DNA of 64,000 nt from Streptomyces sp. NBC_00620 (GCF_026341825.1 NZ_JAPENY010000002.1:2265001-2329000), one strand, 5' to 3'; counted from the stretch's first letter, positions 15,388 through 23,215 are shown. Numbers and translations: made by a program. Notes: generated from the sequence alone by a model not told the origin.

Positions 15388-16493
15388 CAGATCTCCCCGA
15401 TGTCGGCGACCACCCGGGTCGCGTTGCCCGAACTCAACGACGCGAAGCCGCTGTTGATGTCGCGCAGGGTGACGCGCTCGGAGACCATCTCGTCGAGCAG
15501 CAGCCGTCCCTGCAGATAGAGGTCGACGTACCGGGGCACGTCCACCTTGAACTGGTTGGATCCCATGAAGGAGCCCTGCAGCCGCTTCTCCTGGAGATAG
15601 AGCTCCGAGCCCTTGATGGCGATGGGCACGGTGTCCGGCACCATGCCCACGACCGTGGCGAGGCCGCCGGGTCCGACCATGGAGAATGCCTGTCCCGCTG
15701 TGACGCTGTTTCCTACGGCCTCGAAGCTGAAGTCGGCGCCGCCGCGGGTGAGTTCGCGCACCGCCTCGACCGGATCCACGTCCCGCCCGTTCACGGTGTG
15801 GGTCGCGCCGAACCGCTCTGCGGCCTTCAGCTTTTCCGGGACGATGTCCACGGCGATGACCTGAGCGGCGCCGGCGATCTTCGCGCCCTGGATCGCGGCC
15901 ATGCCGATGCCACCGGTACCGATGACCACGACGCTGGTTCCCGGTTGGACCCGCGCACTGCGGAAGACCGCGCCGAGTCCGGTGGTCACCGCGCAGCCCA
16001 GAATGCTCGCGGTGGCCAGAGGCATGTCCTGGGGGATGGCCACGAGGGCGTTCTGGTGTACGACCATGGCCTGGGCGAAGGCCCCGATCCCCGCTGTCGG
16101 ACGTACTGGCTGCCCTGCGGCGTTGAGCAGGCGTGGCCTGGGCCTGTCGTGCGAGAGTCCATTGCGGTTCTCGCACAACGTCAACTGGCCGTTGGTGCAG
16201 TACCGGCACCGTCCGCAGAACACGGACAGGCAGGTCACCACGTGGTCGCCCGTACGCAGACCGATGACGTTGGAACCGGTGGCTTCCACGACCCCGGAGG
16301 CCTCGTGCCCCAGGAGGATCGGCGGCTCCGTCTCGAACGTCCCGTCGATCTCGTGCAGATCCGAGTGACACAGACCCGCGTTGACCACTCGGACCAGCAC
16401 CTCATCGGGTCCGGGGGTGTCCAGCTGGAGCTTCTCGATCTCCAGCGCGCCGGGTGCGGTGTTGAGGACCGCCGCCTCGATCGTCGCCCCCAT
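15387..16493 (-). CDS. Zinc-dependent alcohol dehydrogenase (class III-like MDR)
   Basis: A 368-residue zinc alcohol dehydrogenase. The catalytic zinc ligands are visible in NAGLCHSDLHE (Cys) and LGHEASGVVE (His, Glu); the structural zinc cluster is in CLSVFCGRCRYCTNGQLTLC. The cofactor loop is VVVIGTGGIGMAAIQGAKIAGA, and the end FASLSSGNATRVVADIGEI is typical of the NDMA-dependent/class III group. It sits between the glutamine-synthetase-like ligase and PuuD-like hydrolase, with one-base stop/start overlaps (TGATG) at both ends. The E. coli Puu route has a flavin amine oxidase (PuuB) at this point; an alcohol dehydrogenase here suggests that the gamma-glutamylated substrate carries a hydroxyl group. 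Confidence 0.93.
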   Translation of the reverse strand: MGATIEAAVLNTAPGALEIEKLQLDTPGPDEVLVRVVNAGLCHSDLHEIDGTFETEPPILLGHEASGVVEATGSNVIGLRTGDHVVTCLSVFCGRCRYCTNGQLTLCENRNGLSHDRPRPRLLNAAGQPVRPTAGIGAFAQAMVVHQNALVAIPQDMPLATASILGCAVTTGLGAVFRSARVQPGTSVVVIGTGGIGMAAIQGAKIAGAAQVIAVDIVPEKLKAAERFGATHTVNGRDVDPVEAVRELTRGGADFSFEAVGNSVTAGQAFSMVGPGGLATVVGMVPDTVPIAIKGSELYLQEKRLQGSFMGSNQFKVDVPRYVDLYLQGRLLLDEMVSERVTLRDINSGFASLSSGNATRVVADIGEI

Positions 16494-17848
16494 CACGGCA
16501 GCTCGAAATAGCGGTTGGACTCCCACTCGGTGAGACCCGTGTCGGGGTCGCCGCCCGTGGTGTGGAACTGCAGCCATTCCCACTGCCTCGTGCCGAGCCA
16601 GTAATCCACGAGTTCCTGACCCAGAACACCGGTCAGGAGCGTGTCGGCCCGCAGTGCCTCCGCGGCCTTGCTGATGGTGTTCGGGATCTTTGGCATCCCC
16701 GGCGGAAGGCACCAGGCCATGTCGTCGAACGGCTCGGGCGGATCGATCTTGCCGTCGAGCCCGGCCACTCCGCCGGCCAGTACCGCGGCCAGCACCAGAT
16801 AGATGTTGGCGTCGGCGCCGGGCGTCCGGTACTCCAGGCGCGAGTACTTCGGGTGGCCCACGACGGCGCGTACCGCCGTGCTCTTGTTGGCCACGCCCCA
16901 GGCGACCGTCGTCGGCGGTCCTTCCAGTTCCTGCAGGCGGCGGTACGACGTGATCGCGGGGAGCGCGAACGAGGTCGCCGGAATCAGGGTGGCCATGACC
17001 CCGCCCAGGAAGTGGGTCATCACCTGCGAGGGGCCGAACTCGTCGTAGAAGGCGTTCTCGCCGTCCCGCTCCAGCGAGACGTTGATGTGCGAGGCCTGCC
17101 CGTACTCGTCGCACCACTTCGCCATGAACGTCACACAGCGGCCCTGCTCGAAGGCGACCTCCCGCATGACCTGACGGGTACGTGCCCAGTAGTCCGCGGC
17201 CGTCACCGGATCGGCCGGTGCGACGTTGAACTCGATCTGCCCCGAGGCGGCTTCGTCGCCCCAGGCCTCCCACGGGATACCCAGTTCCTCCAGCCGACGG
17301 GCGACCGCCAGCATGTAGTCCTCCCAGTCCTTGGACTTGGCGAGGTGGTAGGCCGAACCGGCGCTCCCGCCCAGTGGAGTGAGGCCGCGATAGCCCTTGT
17401 TCCGGGCTTCCTGGATCGACTCCTCGAAGACGGTGGCCTCGATCTCGACGGCGACCTTCGCCTCGTATCCGCGTTCGGCGAGCAGCTTGGTCATCCGCTG
17501 CAACGCGTTGCGCGGACATGCCGACACCGGATTGCCGTAAGGGTCCCAGAATCCGCCGATGACTGACGCCCGCCCAGGTGACCATTCGACGAGCGTCGAC
17601 AGGTCGGCGTGCAGGAAGATGTCGGCGAGGTCGCCCCGCCAGGAAGGCATGGCGAACCCGAACTGCGGGGCGTTGCCCAGATCGAGCCCGAACGCCACGT
17701 CGGCGAAGGCGAATCCGGACTTGAGCCCGGACGTGAACTTCCGTGGCGAGACGTTCTTGCCGATGAACGAGCCTTCGAGGTTCGTCCCTTCGATCCGGAC
17801 GCTGTCGATGCGGTGTTCCGCGAGCCAGGCGTCGATGTTCTCAGGCAT
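16493..17848 (-). CDS. Glutamine-synthetase-like gamma-glutamyl amide ligase (GlnA4/PuuA type)
   Basis: A 451-residue glutamine synthetase fold protein. Key segments are VRIEGTNLEGSFIGKNV at the N-terminus, VAVEIEATVFEE and SGQIEFNVAPADP (metal-binding glutamates), GQASHINVSLE (metal histidine), AWGVANKSTAVRAV (ATP site) and SRLEYRTPGADANIYL (substrate arginines). The adenylylation-site NLY motif of nitrogen-assimilating GlnA is not seen. Such divergent proteins ligate glutamate to amines: PuuA to putrescine, GlnA3 to polyamines, and GlnA4 of Streptomyces coelicolor to ethanolamine. The gene overlaps the SCP2-like gene by eight bases at its start and is followed without gap by alcohol dehydrogenase, hydrolase and aldehyde dehydrogenase genes, strongly supporting a gamma-glutamylation pathway. 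Confidence 0.9.
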   Translation of the reverse strand: MPENIDAWLAEHRIDSVRIEGTNLEGSFIGKNVSPRKFTSGLKSGFAFADVAFGLDLGNAPQFGFAMPSWRGDLADIFLHADLSTLVEWSPGRASVIGGFWDPYGNPVSACPRNALQRMTKLLAERGYEAKVAVEIEATVFEESIQEARNKGYRGLTPLGGSAGSAYHLAKSKDWEDYMLAVARRLEELGIPWEAWGDEAASGQIEFNVAPADPVTAADYWARTRQVMREVAFEQGRCVTFMAKWCDEYGQASHINVSLERDGENAFYDEFGPSQVMTHFLGGVMATLIPATSFALPAITSYRRLQELEGPPTTVAWGVANKSTAVRAVVGHPKYSRLEYRTPGADANIYLVLAAVLAGGVAGLDGKIDPPEPFDDMAWCLPPGMPKIPNTISKAAEALRADTLLTGVLGQELVDYWLGTRQWEWLQFHTTGGDPDTGLTEWESNRYFELP

Positions 17849-18461
17849 GGAACCTCACCTTCAGCGAAGCGCCCGCCATGACGGACAGTTGGGTCATGGT
17901 GCCGCGGACGGCCAGTGAGCCCGTGTAGACCTCGTCGAGGAACACGTCGGTCCCCGACAGCACGCGGGACAGCTTCTCGGCCTCGCCGCTCAGGACGTAT
18001 CGCGGCAGACCGCCGCCGAGGACCAACTCCTCCTCCTCGCATACGACGATTAGTTCCCGTGGCATTCCGGGGTCCCGGGAGGTCATCTCCCAGAACCGCG
18101 AAGCCGCGTCCCGCCAGTGCGGCAGCGGCGGTTGGAGGAGTCGGAGAACTGTGGTCACAAGCGGCGCGTCGGGCTCTGCTCCGTCGACCGACTCGACGGC
18201 GAAGCGGTCGGTCAGGTCGACGGTGAGCACGACGTGCGGATCGGATGCGATGCCATGACCAACCCCGACCTGGATTTCTCCGAACCGGATGGTGACCGCC
18301 TGCGGGTCGTCCTTCGACTTGACGACGACCGTCTCCCGGAGGGACGCGATCAGGCGAAGTGACTCCGGGTCACGCGTGCCGGCCCGAAGGGTGCGGCCGA
18401 CCGTCAGCACGAGCGGGGTCGGATCGTCCTCGAGTACCACCGAAACAGCGGGGTCGGTCAT
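17841..18461 (-). CDS. SCP2-like protein of unknown function
   Basis: The 206-residue protein has no strong motif, but its shape recalls SCP2/sterol-carrier domains: a beta-rich region (VTIRFGEIQVGVGHG, PHVVLTVDLTDRF) repeated in the C-terminal half and closing with FLDEVYTGSLAVRGTMTQL followed by a hydrophobic strand. No signal peptide or membrane segment is seen. The start ATG at 18,461 is preceded by GGAGA. It lies 53 bp after the PhyH-type dioxygenase gene and overlaps the gamma-glutamyl ligase gene by eight bases. It may bind a hydrophobic substrate for the dioxygenase or ligase; this is conjecture. It could equally be an unrelated hypothetical protein. Confidence 0.7.
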   Translation of the reverse strand: MTDPAVSVVLEDDPTPLVLTVGRTLRAGTRDPESLRLIASLRETVVVKSKDDPQAVTIRFGEIQVGVGHGIASDPHVVLTVDLTDRFAVESVDGAEPDAPLVTTVLRLLQPPLPHWRDAASRFWEMTSRDPGMPRELIVVCEEEELVLGGGLPRYVLSGEAEKLSRVLSGTDVFLDEVYTGSLAVRGTMTQLSVMAGASLKVRFHA

Positions 18462-18514
18462 GGCCGACTCTCCAATCGTGTCGATCTCTTGGTGCAAGTT
18501 GCAGACGAGGGGAG

Positions 18515-19381
18515 TCAGAACTTGAGGTACTCGGCGAGCTCGGTGTAGTCGACCTGCCACAGGCCGGGGGAGCCGGTGGGGTACTGGGAGCGGAAGCCGA
18601 TGAGGCGCTGCACGTGCTCGGGCAGCGACCGGGCGAGCTCGCGGTCGACGATGAAGGGGTAGGCCTCTTCGGGGGTGAGGAATCCGGGCTGGAGGGCGAA
18701 GGCGACACCACGGCGGTAACAGTCCGCGGTGCGGTTGGCTCCACCGCCGTGGGAGACCTTGCCGTTGATGAACAGGACGTCGCCGGCCTGCATTTCGGCC
18801 GGGATGGTCATCTCGGGGGTGCCGCGGTCCTCGTAGTCGGGCCAGTGGTTGCTGCCCGGGATGACGCGGGTGGCGCCGTTCTCGTCGGTGAAGTCGGTCA
18901 GCGCGATCAGGAAGTTGATCATGACCATGGGGCCGGCCGGGCCCATTCCGACGAACGGGTAGTTGTTCTCCAGGTCCCGGTGGAGCGGCTGCGCCTTGTT
19001 CCCGGGGCCGATCTCGATGACCTGGGCGGTCGTCATCCAGTACGAGCCGGACTCCTCGTTGAAGATGGCGTCGGAGAGGGGCTTGACCAGCTCGTGGTCG
19101 ATGATCTCCTCGCGGAACGTCTTGCTCAGGGTGACGAGGTTGGTCAGCCGCTTGGTGTTCGTTCCGTGGAAGTCGGCGATGCCTTCCATCTCGTTCGTCG
19201 TGCCGGGGCTCAGTGCCTGCATCGCGGGCTCGACCTCGGCGTTGAACCGGCTGACCTGGTCGGGGGTGAGGAACTGCTTGATGATCACGCCGCCGTCGTC
19301 AGCCACGATCGCGAGGATTTCCTCGATCGGGGTGCTGTTCGGCACCGATCGCAGTGTGACGTTCGTGGTGGTAGCACTCAT
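18515..19381 (-). CDS. Phytanoyl-CoA dioxygenase (PhyH)-family Fe(II)/2-oxoglutarate oxygenase
   Basis: A 288-residue non-haem iron oxygenase of the PhyH family. The metal-binding HxD lies in PLHRDLENN, the distal histidine in GKVSHGGGANRT, and the 2-oxoglutarate-binding arginine probably in CYRRGVAFALQPG. Other typical features are GPMVMINFLIALTDFTDENG and TRVIPGSNHWPDY. These enzymes hydroxylate unactivated carbons of CoA esters, amino acids or natural products with O2 and 2-oxoglutarate. The start ATG at 19,381 has AAAGGGA upstream. It is the first gene of the operon, so hydroxylation may be the entry step. The promoter contains a TCTGGTCA-TT-TGATCA element at 19,508-19,525. Confidence 0.92.
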   Translation of the reverse strand: MSATTTNVTLRSVPNSTPIEEILAIVADDGGVIIKQFLTPDQVSRFNAEVEPAMQALSPGTTNEMEGIADFHGTNTKRLTNLVTLSKTFREEIIDHELVKPLSDAIFNEESGSYWMTTAQVIEIGPGNKAQPLHRDLENNYPFVGMGPAGPMVMINFLIALTDFTDENGATRVIPGSNHWPDYEDRGTPEMTIPAEMQAGDVLFINGKVSHGGGANRTADCYRRGVAFALQPGFLTPEEAYPFIVDRELARSLPEHVQRLIGFRSQYPTGSPGLWQVDYTELAEYLKF

Positions 19382-19507
19382 CGCTGATCATCCCTTTTCG
19401 CACCGAGGTGGGTGTGTGTTCGACGGGTGTGACATGGGGGTGCGGGCCCCGGCCGACCAGGCATCGCCGCTCTGTCGCGACGGAGCCGGCAGCCTGCGCC
19501 GACGGCT

Positions 19508-19538
19508 TCTGATCAAATGACCAGATCGTATGACCAGA
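19508..19538. promoter_or_regulatory. Candidate operator of the dioxygenase operon
   Basis: On the plus strand TCTGATCAAATGACCAGA (19,508-19,525) is an inverted repeat with a single arm mismatch. Its complement, TCTGGTCA-TT-TGATCA, matches the element at 560-575 except for the two central bases. ATGACCAGA is repeated directly at 19,518-19,526 and 19,530-19,538, twelve bases apart. The site is about 130 bp upstream of the dioxygenase start. Confidence 0.55.
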
Positions 19539-19819
19539 ATGATTCACGGCCCTGGACGTGTCAATGGCCCGCTGCGATTCGCCGAAGGTGGCCCGTACAG
19601 GAGATGAAGTCCGCGGGTCCTGGTGGAGGTTTCGGGTGCGTTGCGAATGCCTCACTGCCTGCGGGAAGGCCACGTCAGTGGGCTCTGGTGAACACCGCGC
19701 AGGGGCTGCTACGCGCCGTCCGTCATCCACGGGTCTCACTCGACGCACCGGACGGACCGCCTCGGACGGGGCGCAGTTGTCACGCGGGGACGGCGTGGTC
19801 CGGCAGCGAAACTGCTCGG

Positions 19820-20010
19820 TGATCTCGTTCTGAGGCTGTGCGGTGAGCTCGATGGGGAGGACGGTCGTCCGGGGCGCCCTGCGCCAGTGCCCCGCCGTGA
19901 TCAATCGCTGGAGCAGATCACGCAGTTGCCGGGCGGTGACGGTGGCGGTGTCGTCACCGGGCGCCGGGCGGAGCGCATCCAGGGGCGCGGTCCATGAACT
20001 GCGGACGGCC
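19820..20010 (-). pseudogene. Degenerate transposase fragment
   Basis: In the otherwise gene-free stretch 19,382-20,141 one minus-strand frame shows a short run, SSWTAPLDALRPAPGDD followed by ATVTARQLRDLLQRLITAGHW, that closely recalls the middle of a DDE transposase family common in Streptomyces (a WTAP(V/L)DA..R segment followed by TAAQLR..V.RLI..G.W). The rest of the enzyme is absent, no catalytic triad or terminal repeats are present, and the frame degenerates after about residue 60. I read it as the scar of an old insertion sequence. Family identity is from memory of the pattern, without a search. The remainder of the 760-bp region shows only the operator repeat described separately. Confidence 0.5.
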
Positions 20011-20106
20011 TGCATGCGGGACACGTCCGCCGGTATTCGCTCGGCCGTTCTGGACCGCACGCCGCAGTTGGTCCAACTGGTTCAGTGAGAGGGTCTCGTG
20101 CCGGAG

Positions 20107-20135
20107 CTGCCCGCCTGCCGCGCGCAGGCGGGCAG
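20107..20135 (-). terminator. Hairpin terminator of the alpha/beta hydrolase gene
   Basis: CTGCCCGCCTG (20,107-20,117) pairs perfectly with CAGGCGGGCAG (20,125-20,135) around a seven-base loop, seven bases beyond the hydrolase stop codon. No T-run follows, as is usual in high-GC actinomycetes. Confidence 0.8.
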
Positions 20136-20141
20136 TCCGCT

Positions 20142-21194
20142 TCACGAGCCCGACGCGAAGGTCTCCGTCGTCCAGTCTCCGAGGAGCCGGATCGTCCGCT
20201 CCGCCCGCTCCTCGTGGAGATAGTGGCCGGTTCCGGCCCAGTGATCCACGCGGGAGCCCGGCACGTGCAGGGTGGTGCGCTCCCAAGCCACGGCTTCCTC
20301 GGACGTCCACACGGTCAGCGCGGGCTGCGGGCGTCGCCGCAGGTACTCCTCGCTGTGCGGGCGGATGCCGACCGCGCCGGGGTCCGCGTACATGCCCGCG
20401 TATGACTGGGCGATGACGTGGTCCGGCGTGCCGAGCATGCTGCGGACGTGGGCCGTGCGCAGCCCGGCCGGGGCGTCCGGCGCGAAGGCCCCGGCCACGA
20501 AGGAGGCCGCCGCGAGGGCGCCGTTCGCCTGGTACTCGGCCAGTCGGCCGGGAATTCCGTCGACCTCGCTGCCGTGTGCGCCGTGAGCCGGGTCGAGGGC
20601 GACGACCGACCGTACGGTCCGCGGATGGCGGACGGCGAGCAGGTTGACCACTTGGCCGCCCATGGAGTGCCCGACGGCGACCACGGGTCCGGTGCCGAGG
20701 GTGGTGACGAGAGCGGCGAGGTCGTCGGCCATCTCCACCGGGGTGTTGCCGTCCTGCGGCACCTCGGAGCGACCGTGGCCGCGCAGGTCGGGCACGATGA
20801 CGTGGAACGTTCCGGCGAGTTCCTCGGCGTGCCGCGACCATTCCCTCCCGTCGCCGCCCCAGCCGTGCACCAGGAGCAGAGCGGGGGCGTCGGCAGGGCC
20901 GAGACAGGTGCAGAAGAGCTGGATGCGGCCGAGGTCGGTCACTGGGGGATCTTCCCGGTAGACGGCGTACGCGAAGTCGGCGTGTGCGTCAGAAGGGACG
21001 GTGGCGTCGGGTTCGAGCGGCATCGTGTCGCCGAGGGCAAGGATGTCCAGGAGCGAGTGTACGCGCCGGCCGGGGGAGTCCTCGGGCTGCGCTGCGGTGG
21101 CCTGCGGGGCCGTTGCCCGGCCGAGGCCGGGCACGGCGACGCCGTCCGTACCGGCGTACTTGAGTACTTCGCGACGTCCGGGTGCGTGCGACAC
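20142..21194 (-). CDS. Alpha/beta hydrolase, possibly Tat-exported
   Basis: The 350-residue protein has the alpha/beta-hydrolase fold signatures: LLLVHGWGGDGREW (oxyanion loop), VIVPDLRGHGRSE, the nucleophile elbow serine in VAVGHSMGGQVVN, and a late histidine in WAGTGHYLHEE. The N-terminus GRREVLKYAGTDGVAVPGLG looks like a weak twin-arginine signal, so the enzyme may be secreted. GTG at 21,194 is the start, with AAAGGA six bases upstream. A strong hairpin follows the stop. It stands alone between a degenerate region and a MITE-like element that begins 12 bp upstream of its start codon, so its original promoter was probably separated or replaced. Substrate unknown; epoxide hydrolases, esterases and haloperoxidase-like enzymes share this pattern. 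Confidence 0.87.
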   Translation of the reverse strand: MSHAPGRREVLKYAGTDGVAVPGLGRATAPQATAAQPEDSPGRRVHSLLDILALGDTMPLEPDATVPSDAHADFAYAVYREDPPVTDLGRIQLFCTCLGPADAPALLLVHGWGGDGREWSRHAEELAGTFHVIVPDLRGHGRSEVPQDGNTPVEMADDLAALVTTLGTGPVVAVGHSMGGQVVNLLAVRHPRTVRSVVALDPAHGAHGSEVDGIPGRLAEYQANGALAAASFVAGAFAPDAPAGLRTAHVRSMLGTPDHVIAQSYAGMYADPGAVGIRPHSEEYLRRRPQPALTVWTSEEAVAWERTTLHVPGSRVDHWAGTGHYLHEERAERTIRLLGDWTTETFASGS

Positions 21195-21206
21195 GGCCGG
21201 TCCTTT

Positions 21207-21366
21207 AGACCGACCGGCAAATGGGGGGCGGCGTCGCGGGGCTGGGCACGCACATCTGCGGCGTTGTCGTCAATCACCATGGCTCCGCCATGCCTCAATC
21301 CTCCGCCTTGCAGCTGCACGCACCCAGCCCCGCTCCTTCTCCCACCCCCCATTTGCCGGTCGGTCT
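21207..21366. mobile_element. MITE-like 160-bp element with 22-bp perfect terminal inverted repeats
   Basis: The left end (21,207-21,228: AGACCGACCGG then CAAATGGGGGG) is the exact complement of the right end (21,345-21,366). Inside, GCGGGGCTGGG (21,236-21,246) pairs with CCCAGCCCCGC (21,323-21,333), and CATGGC/GCCATG pair at the centre (21,278-21,292). The element has no reading frame of note. Its right end touches the stop codon of the ABC permease (21,366-21,368), and its left end lies 12 bp before the hydrolase start, so it occupies the whole intergenic space. Nested symmetry and size fit a non-autonomous transposable element; I recall similar repeats in Streptomyces genomes but could not search. 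A clear target duplication was not found. Confidence 0.7.
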
Positions 21367-22265
21367 TACTTGAGACTGCCCATGAGGATTCCGCTGCGCC
21401 AGTACTTCTGGAGCGCGAACATGAAGATCGCCAGCGGAATGATCGACAGCAGGGAACCGGTGAGGACGAGCGTGTTCATGTCCCGGGCGGTCTGTGCCTG
21501 CTGCACCCAGGAGAAGAGGCCCAGGGTGACGGGGAAGGTGCGCTCGCCGTTGAGCATGAACAGGGGCAGGAAGAAGTTGTTCCAGATGTTGATGAAGTCG
21601 AGCATGAAGATCGTGACGCCACCCGTGCGCATGAGGTTCAGCGCGACCGAGAAGAAGATCCGCGTCTCGCCGGCCCCGTCGATCCGGGCCGCTTCCATCA
21701 GCTCGGTGGGCACGGAGGTGTCGGCGTAGACCTTGCCGAGGTAGACGCCGAACGGGTTGATGAAGTACGGGATCAGCACGGCCCAGATCGTGTTGGTGAG
21801 CCCGATGTCGGAGAAGACGAGGTAGAGCGGGAAGGCGAGCAGAGTGCTCGGCAGCAGCGAGGCGCCGACGATGACCGCGAACAGGGCTCCCCGGCCCCGG
21901 AAGCCGAATTTCGAGATGCCGTACCCGGCGGCGAGCGAGATGAAGGTGGAGCCGGCCGCGCCGACGGTGGAGTAGAGGACGGAGTTGCCGATCCAGCGCC
22001 CGAACACGCCGTCGTGGTAGTTCCAGATCGCCTGGAGGTTGTCGACGAAGTGGTTGCCGGAGAACCAGAGGCCGAAGGTGGAGTACAGGTCGGTCTGGTT
22101 CTTGGTGGACGACACCAGCAGGAACCACGTGGGCGCGATCGAGTACAACAGGAAGGCGATCAGCAGTCCGGTGGTCAGGGCCATCGCGCCGCGAGTGGGA
22201 CGTACCCCGCCGCCGGAGGTGCCGGTGGCCTTGTTCGGGTGGGCCGCCCGGGTGGCGCTGCTCAT
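21366..22265 (-). CDS. ABC sugar transporter permease (MalG type)
   Basis: A 299-residue inner-membrane protein with about six hydrophobic segments, starting with LTTGLLIAFLLYSIAPTWFLL. The binding-protein-dependent permease EAA loop is ELMEAARIDGAGETRIFFSVALN, which contacts the ATPase. The C-terminus (FMFALQKYWRSGILMGSLK) is of the MalG/LacG class. The ATG at 22,265 overlaps the stop of the partner permease by four bases. No ATPase gene is present in this cluster; in actinomycetes such CUT1 transporters often share one MsiK-type ATPase encoded elsewhere. The stop codon touches the MITE-like element, so the gene end may have been altered by its insertion, although the protein ends as its relatives do. 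Confidence 0.93.
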   Translation of the reverse strand: MSSATRAAHPNKATGTSGGGVRPTRGAMALTTGLLIAFLLYSIAPTWFLLVSSTKNQTDLYSTFGLWFSGNHFVDNLQAIWNYHDGVFGRWIGNSVLYSTVGAAGSTFISLAAGYGISKFGFRGRGALFAVIVGASLLPSTLLAFPLYLVFSDIGLTNTIWAVLIPYFINPFGVYLGKVYADTSVPTELMEAARIDGAGETRIFFSVALNLMRTGGVTIFMLDFINIWNNFFLPLFMLNGERTFPVTLGLFSWVQQAQTARDMNTLVLTGSLLSIIPLAIFMFALQKYWRSGILMGSLK

Positions 22266-23215
22266 GACATCTTCCTGTTCGTGACGCGGTAGAAGACGAA
22301 GGCGAGGATGCCGGTGACCACGGCCAGGACCAGCGACTCGGCCGCCGCGTACTGGTAGTTGCCGGTCTTGAACGCCTTGTCGAAGATCTCCATCATCGGC
22401 GTGAAGTCGGTGCTGATGGACTCCGGCGCCACATACCTCAGTAGCAGCGGTTCGGCGAACAACTGCAGTCGGCCGATCAGCGAGAACATGCCGGTCAGCA
22501 CCAGGATCCCGGTGATGTTGGGGATCTTGACCGACCAGGCGATCCGCCACTCGCGGGCCCCGTCGAGCCGGGCCGCCTCGTACAGCTCGCGAGGCAGCGC
22601 CTGCAGCGACGCGGAGATCAGGATCATGTTGAAGCCGATGCCCTGCCAGGTCAGCAGATTGCCCAGCGACAGATAGGTGTTGAGGCCGCCGAACAGCGAG
22701 AGATGCACCCCCGCACGGGCGGCGACATCGACGATCGGGCTGATCGTCGGGCTGTAGAGGAACAGCCACATCAGGGTGGACACGACACTCGGGACGACGT
22801 ACGGGATGAGCAGTCCGGCCCGGAAGAACCGCACCGCCCGCGCCGCCACCCCGTCGAGGAGCAGCGCCAGCAGCAGCGAGATCGCCAGCATGACGGTGAT
22901 CTGCACGAGCCCGAAGAGCAGCGTGCGCATCATGCTCGACCAGAAGGCGCCGTCGGACAGGACCGCCGAGAAGTTGGAGAAACCGGTGTAGACGACCTTG
23001 GTCGGGCCGAAACCGAGGCCGCTGCTCTTCTTCTCGTGCAGGCTCTGGCCGAAGGCGTAGGCGATCGGCAGGACATAGGTGAACAGGAAGCCCATGAGGA
23101 AGGGCAGGGCGAAGAGTACGCCCTTGTAGGCTCCCCTCCTTCCGGTCCGGCGGCGGGAGGACCGTCGGACCGGGGAGCCGGCGGCGACTCGGGGCGGTCG
23201 CGTCAGGGTGGACAC
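22262..23215 (-). CDS. ABC sugar transporter permease (MalF type)
   Basis: A 317-residue membrane protein. After a basic cytoplasmic tail (RRSSRRRTGRRGAYKG) come about six membrane spans, the first being GVLFALPFLMGFLFTYVLPIAYAF. The ATPase-contact loop is ELYEAARLDGAREWRIAWSVKIPN. The GTG start at 23,215 is preceded by GGAG. It follows the binding-protein gene by 52 bp and overlaps the next permease gene by four bases, giving the order binding protein, MalF-type, MalG-type. Together they import an oligosaccharide or related solute of unknown identity. Confidence 0.93.
   Translation of the reverse strand: MSTLTRPPRVAAGSPVRRSSRRRTGRRGAYKGVLFALPFLMGFLFTYVLPIAYAFGQSLHEKKSSGLGFGPTKVVYTGFSNFSAVLSDGAFWSSMMRTLLFGLVQITVMLAISLLLALLLDGVAARAVRFFRAGLLIPYVVPSVVSTLMWLFLYSPTISPIVDVAARAGVHLSLFGGLNTYLSLGNLLTWQGIGFNMILISASLQALPRELYEAARLDGAREWRIAWSVKIPNITGILVLTGMFSLIGRLQLFAEPLLLRYVAPESISTDFTPMMEIFDKAFKTGNYQYAAAESLVLAVVTGILAFVFYRVTNRKMS

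Noticed and set aside
14614..17585. Possible fusion proteins made by reading through into the hydrolase and alcohol dehydrogenase genes
   Set aside because: The upstream parts of these frames are shadows over neighbouring genes. Correct family N-termini occur at the one-base stop/start overlaps (15,387 and 16,493).
19517..19833. Small plus-strand open frames in the gene-free stretch
   Set aside because: Ser/Arg/Trp-rich, without ribosome binding sites or recognisable similarity, in the region of the transposase scar.
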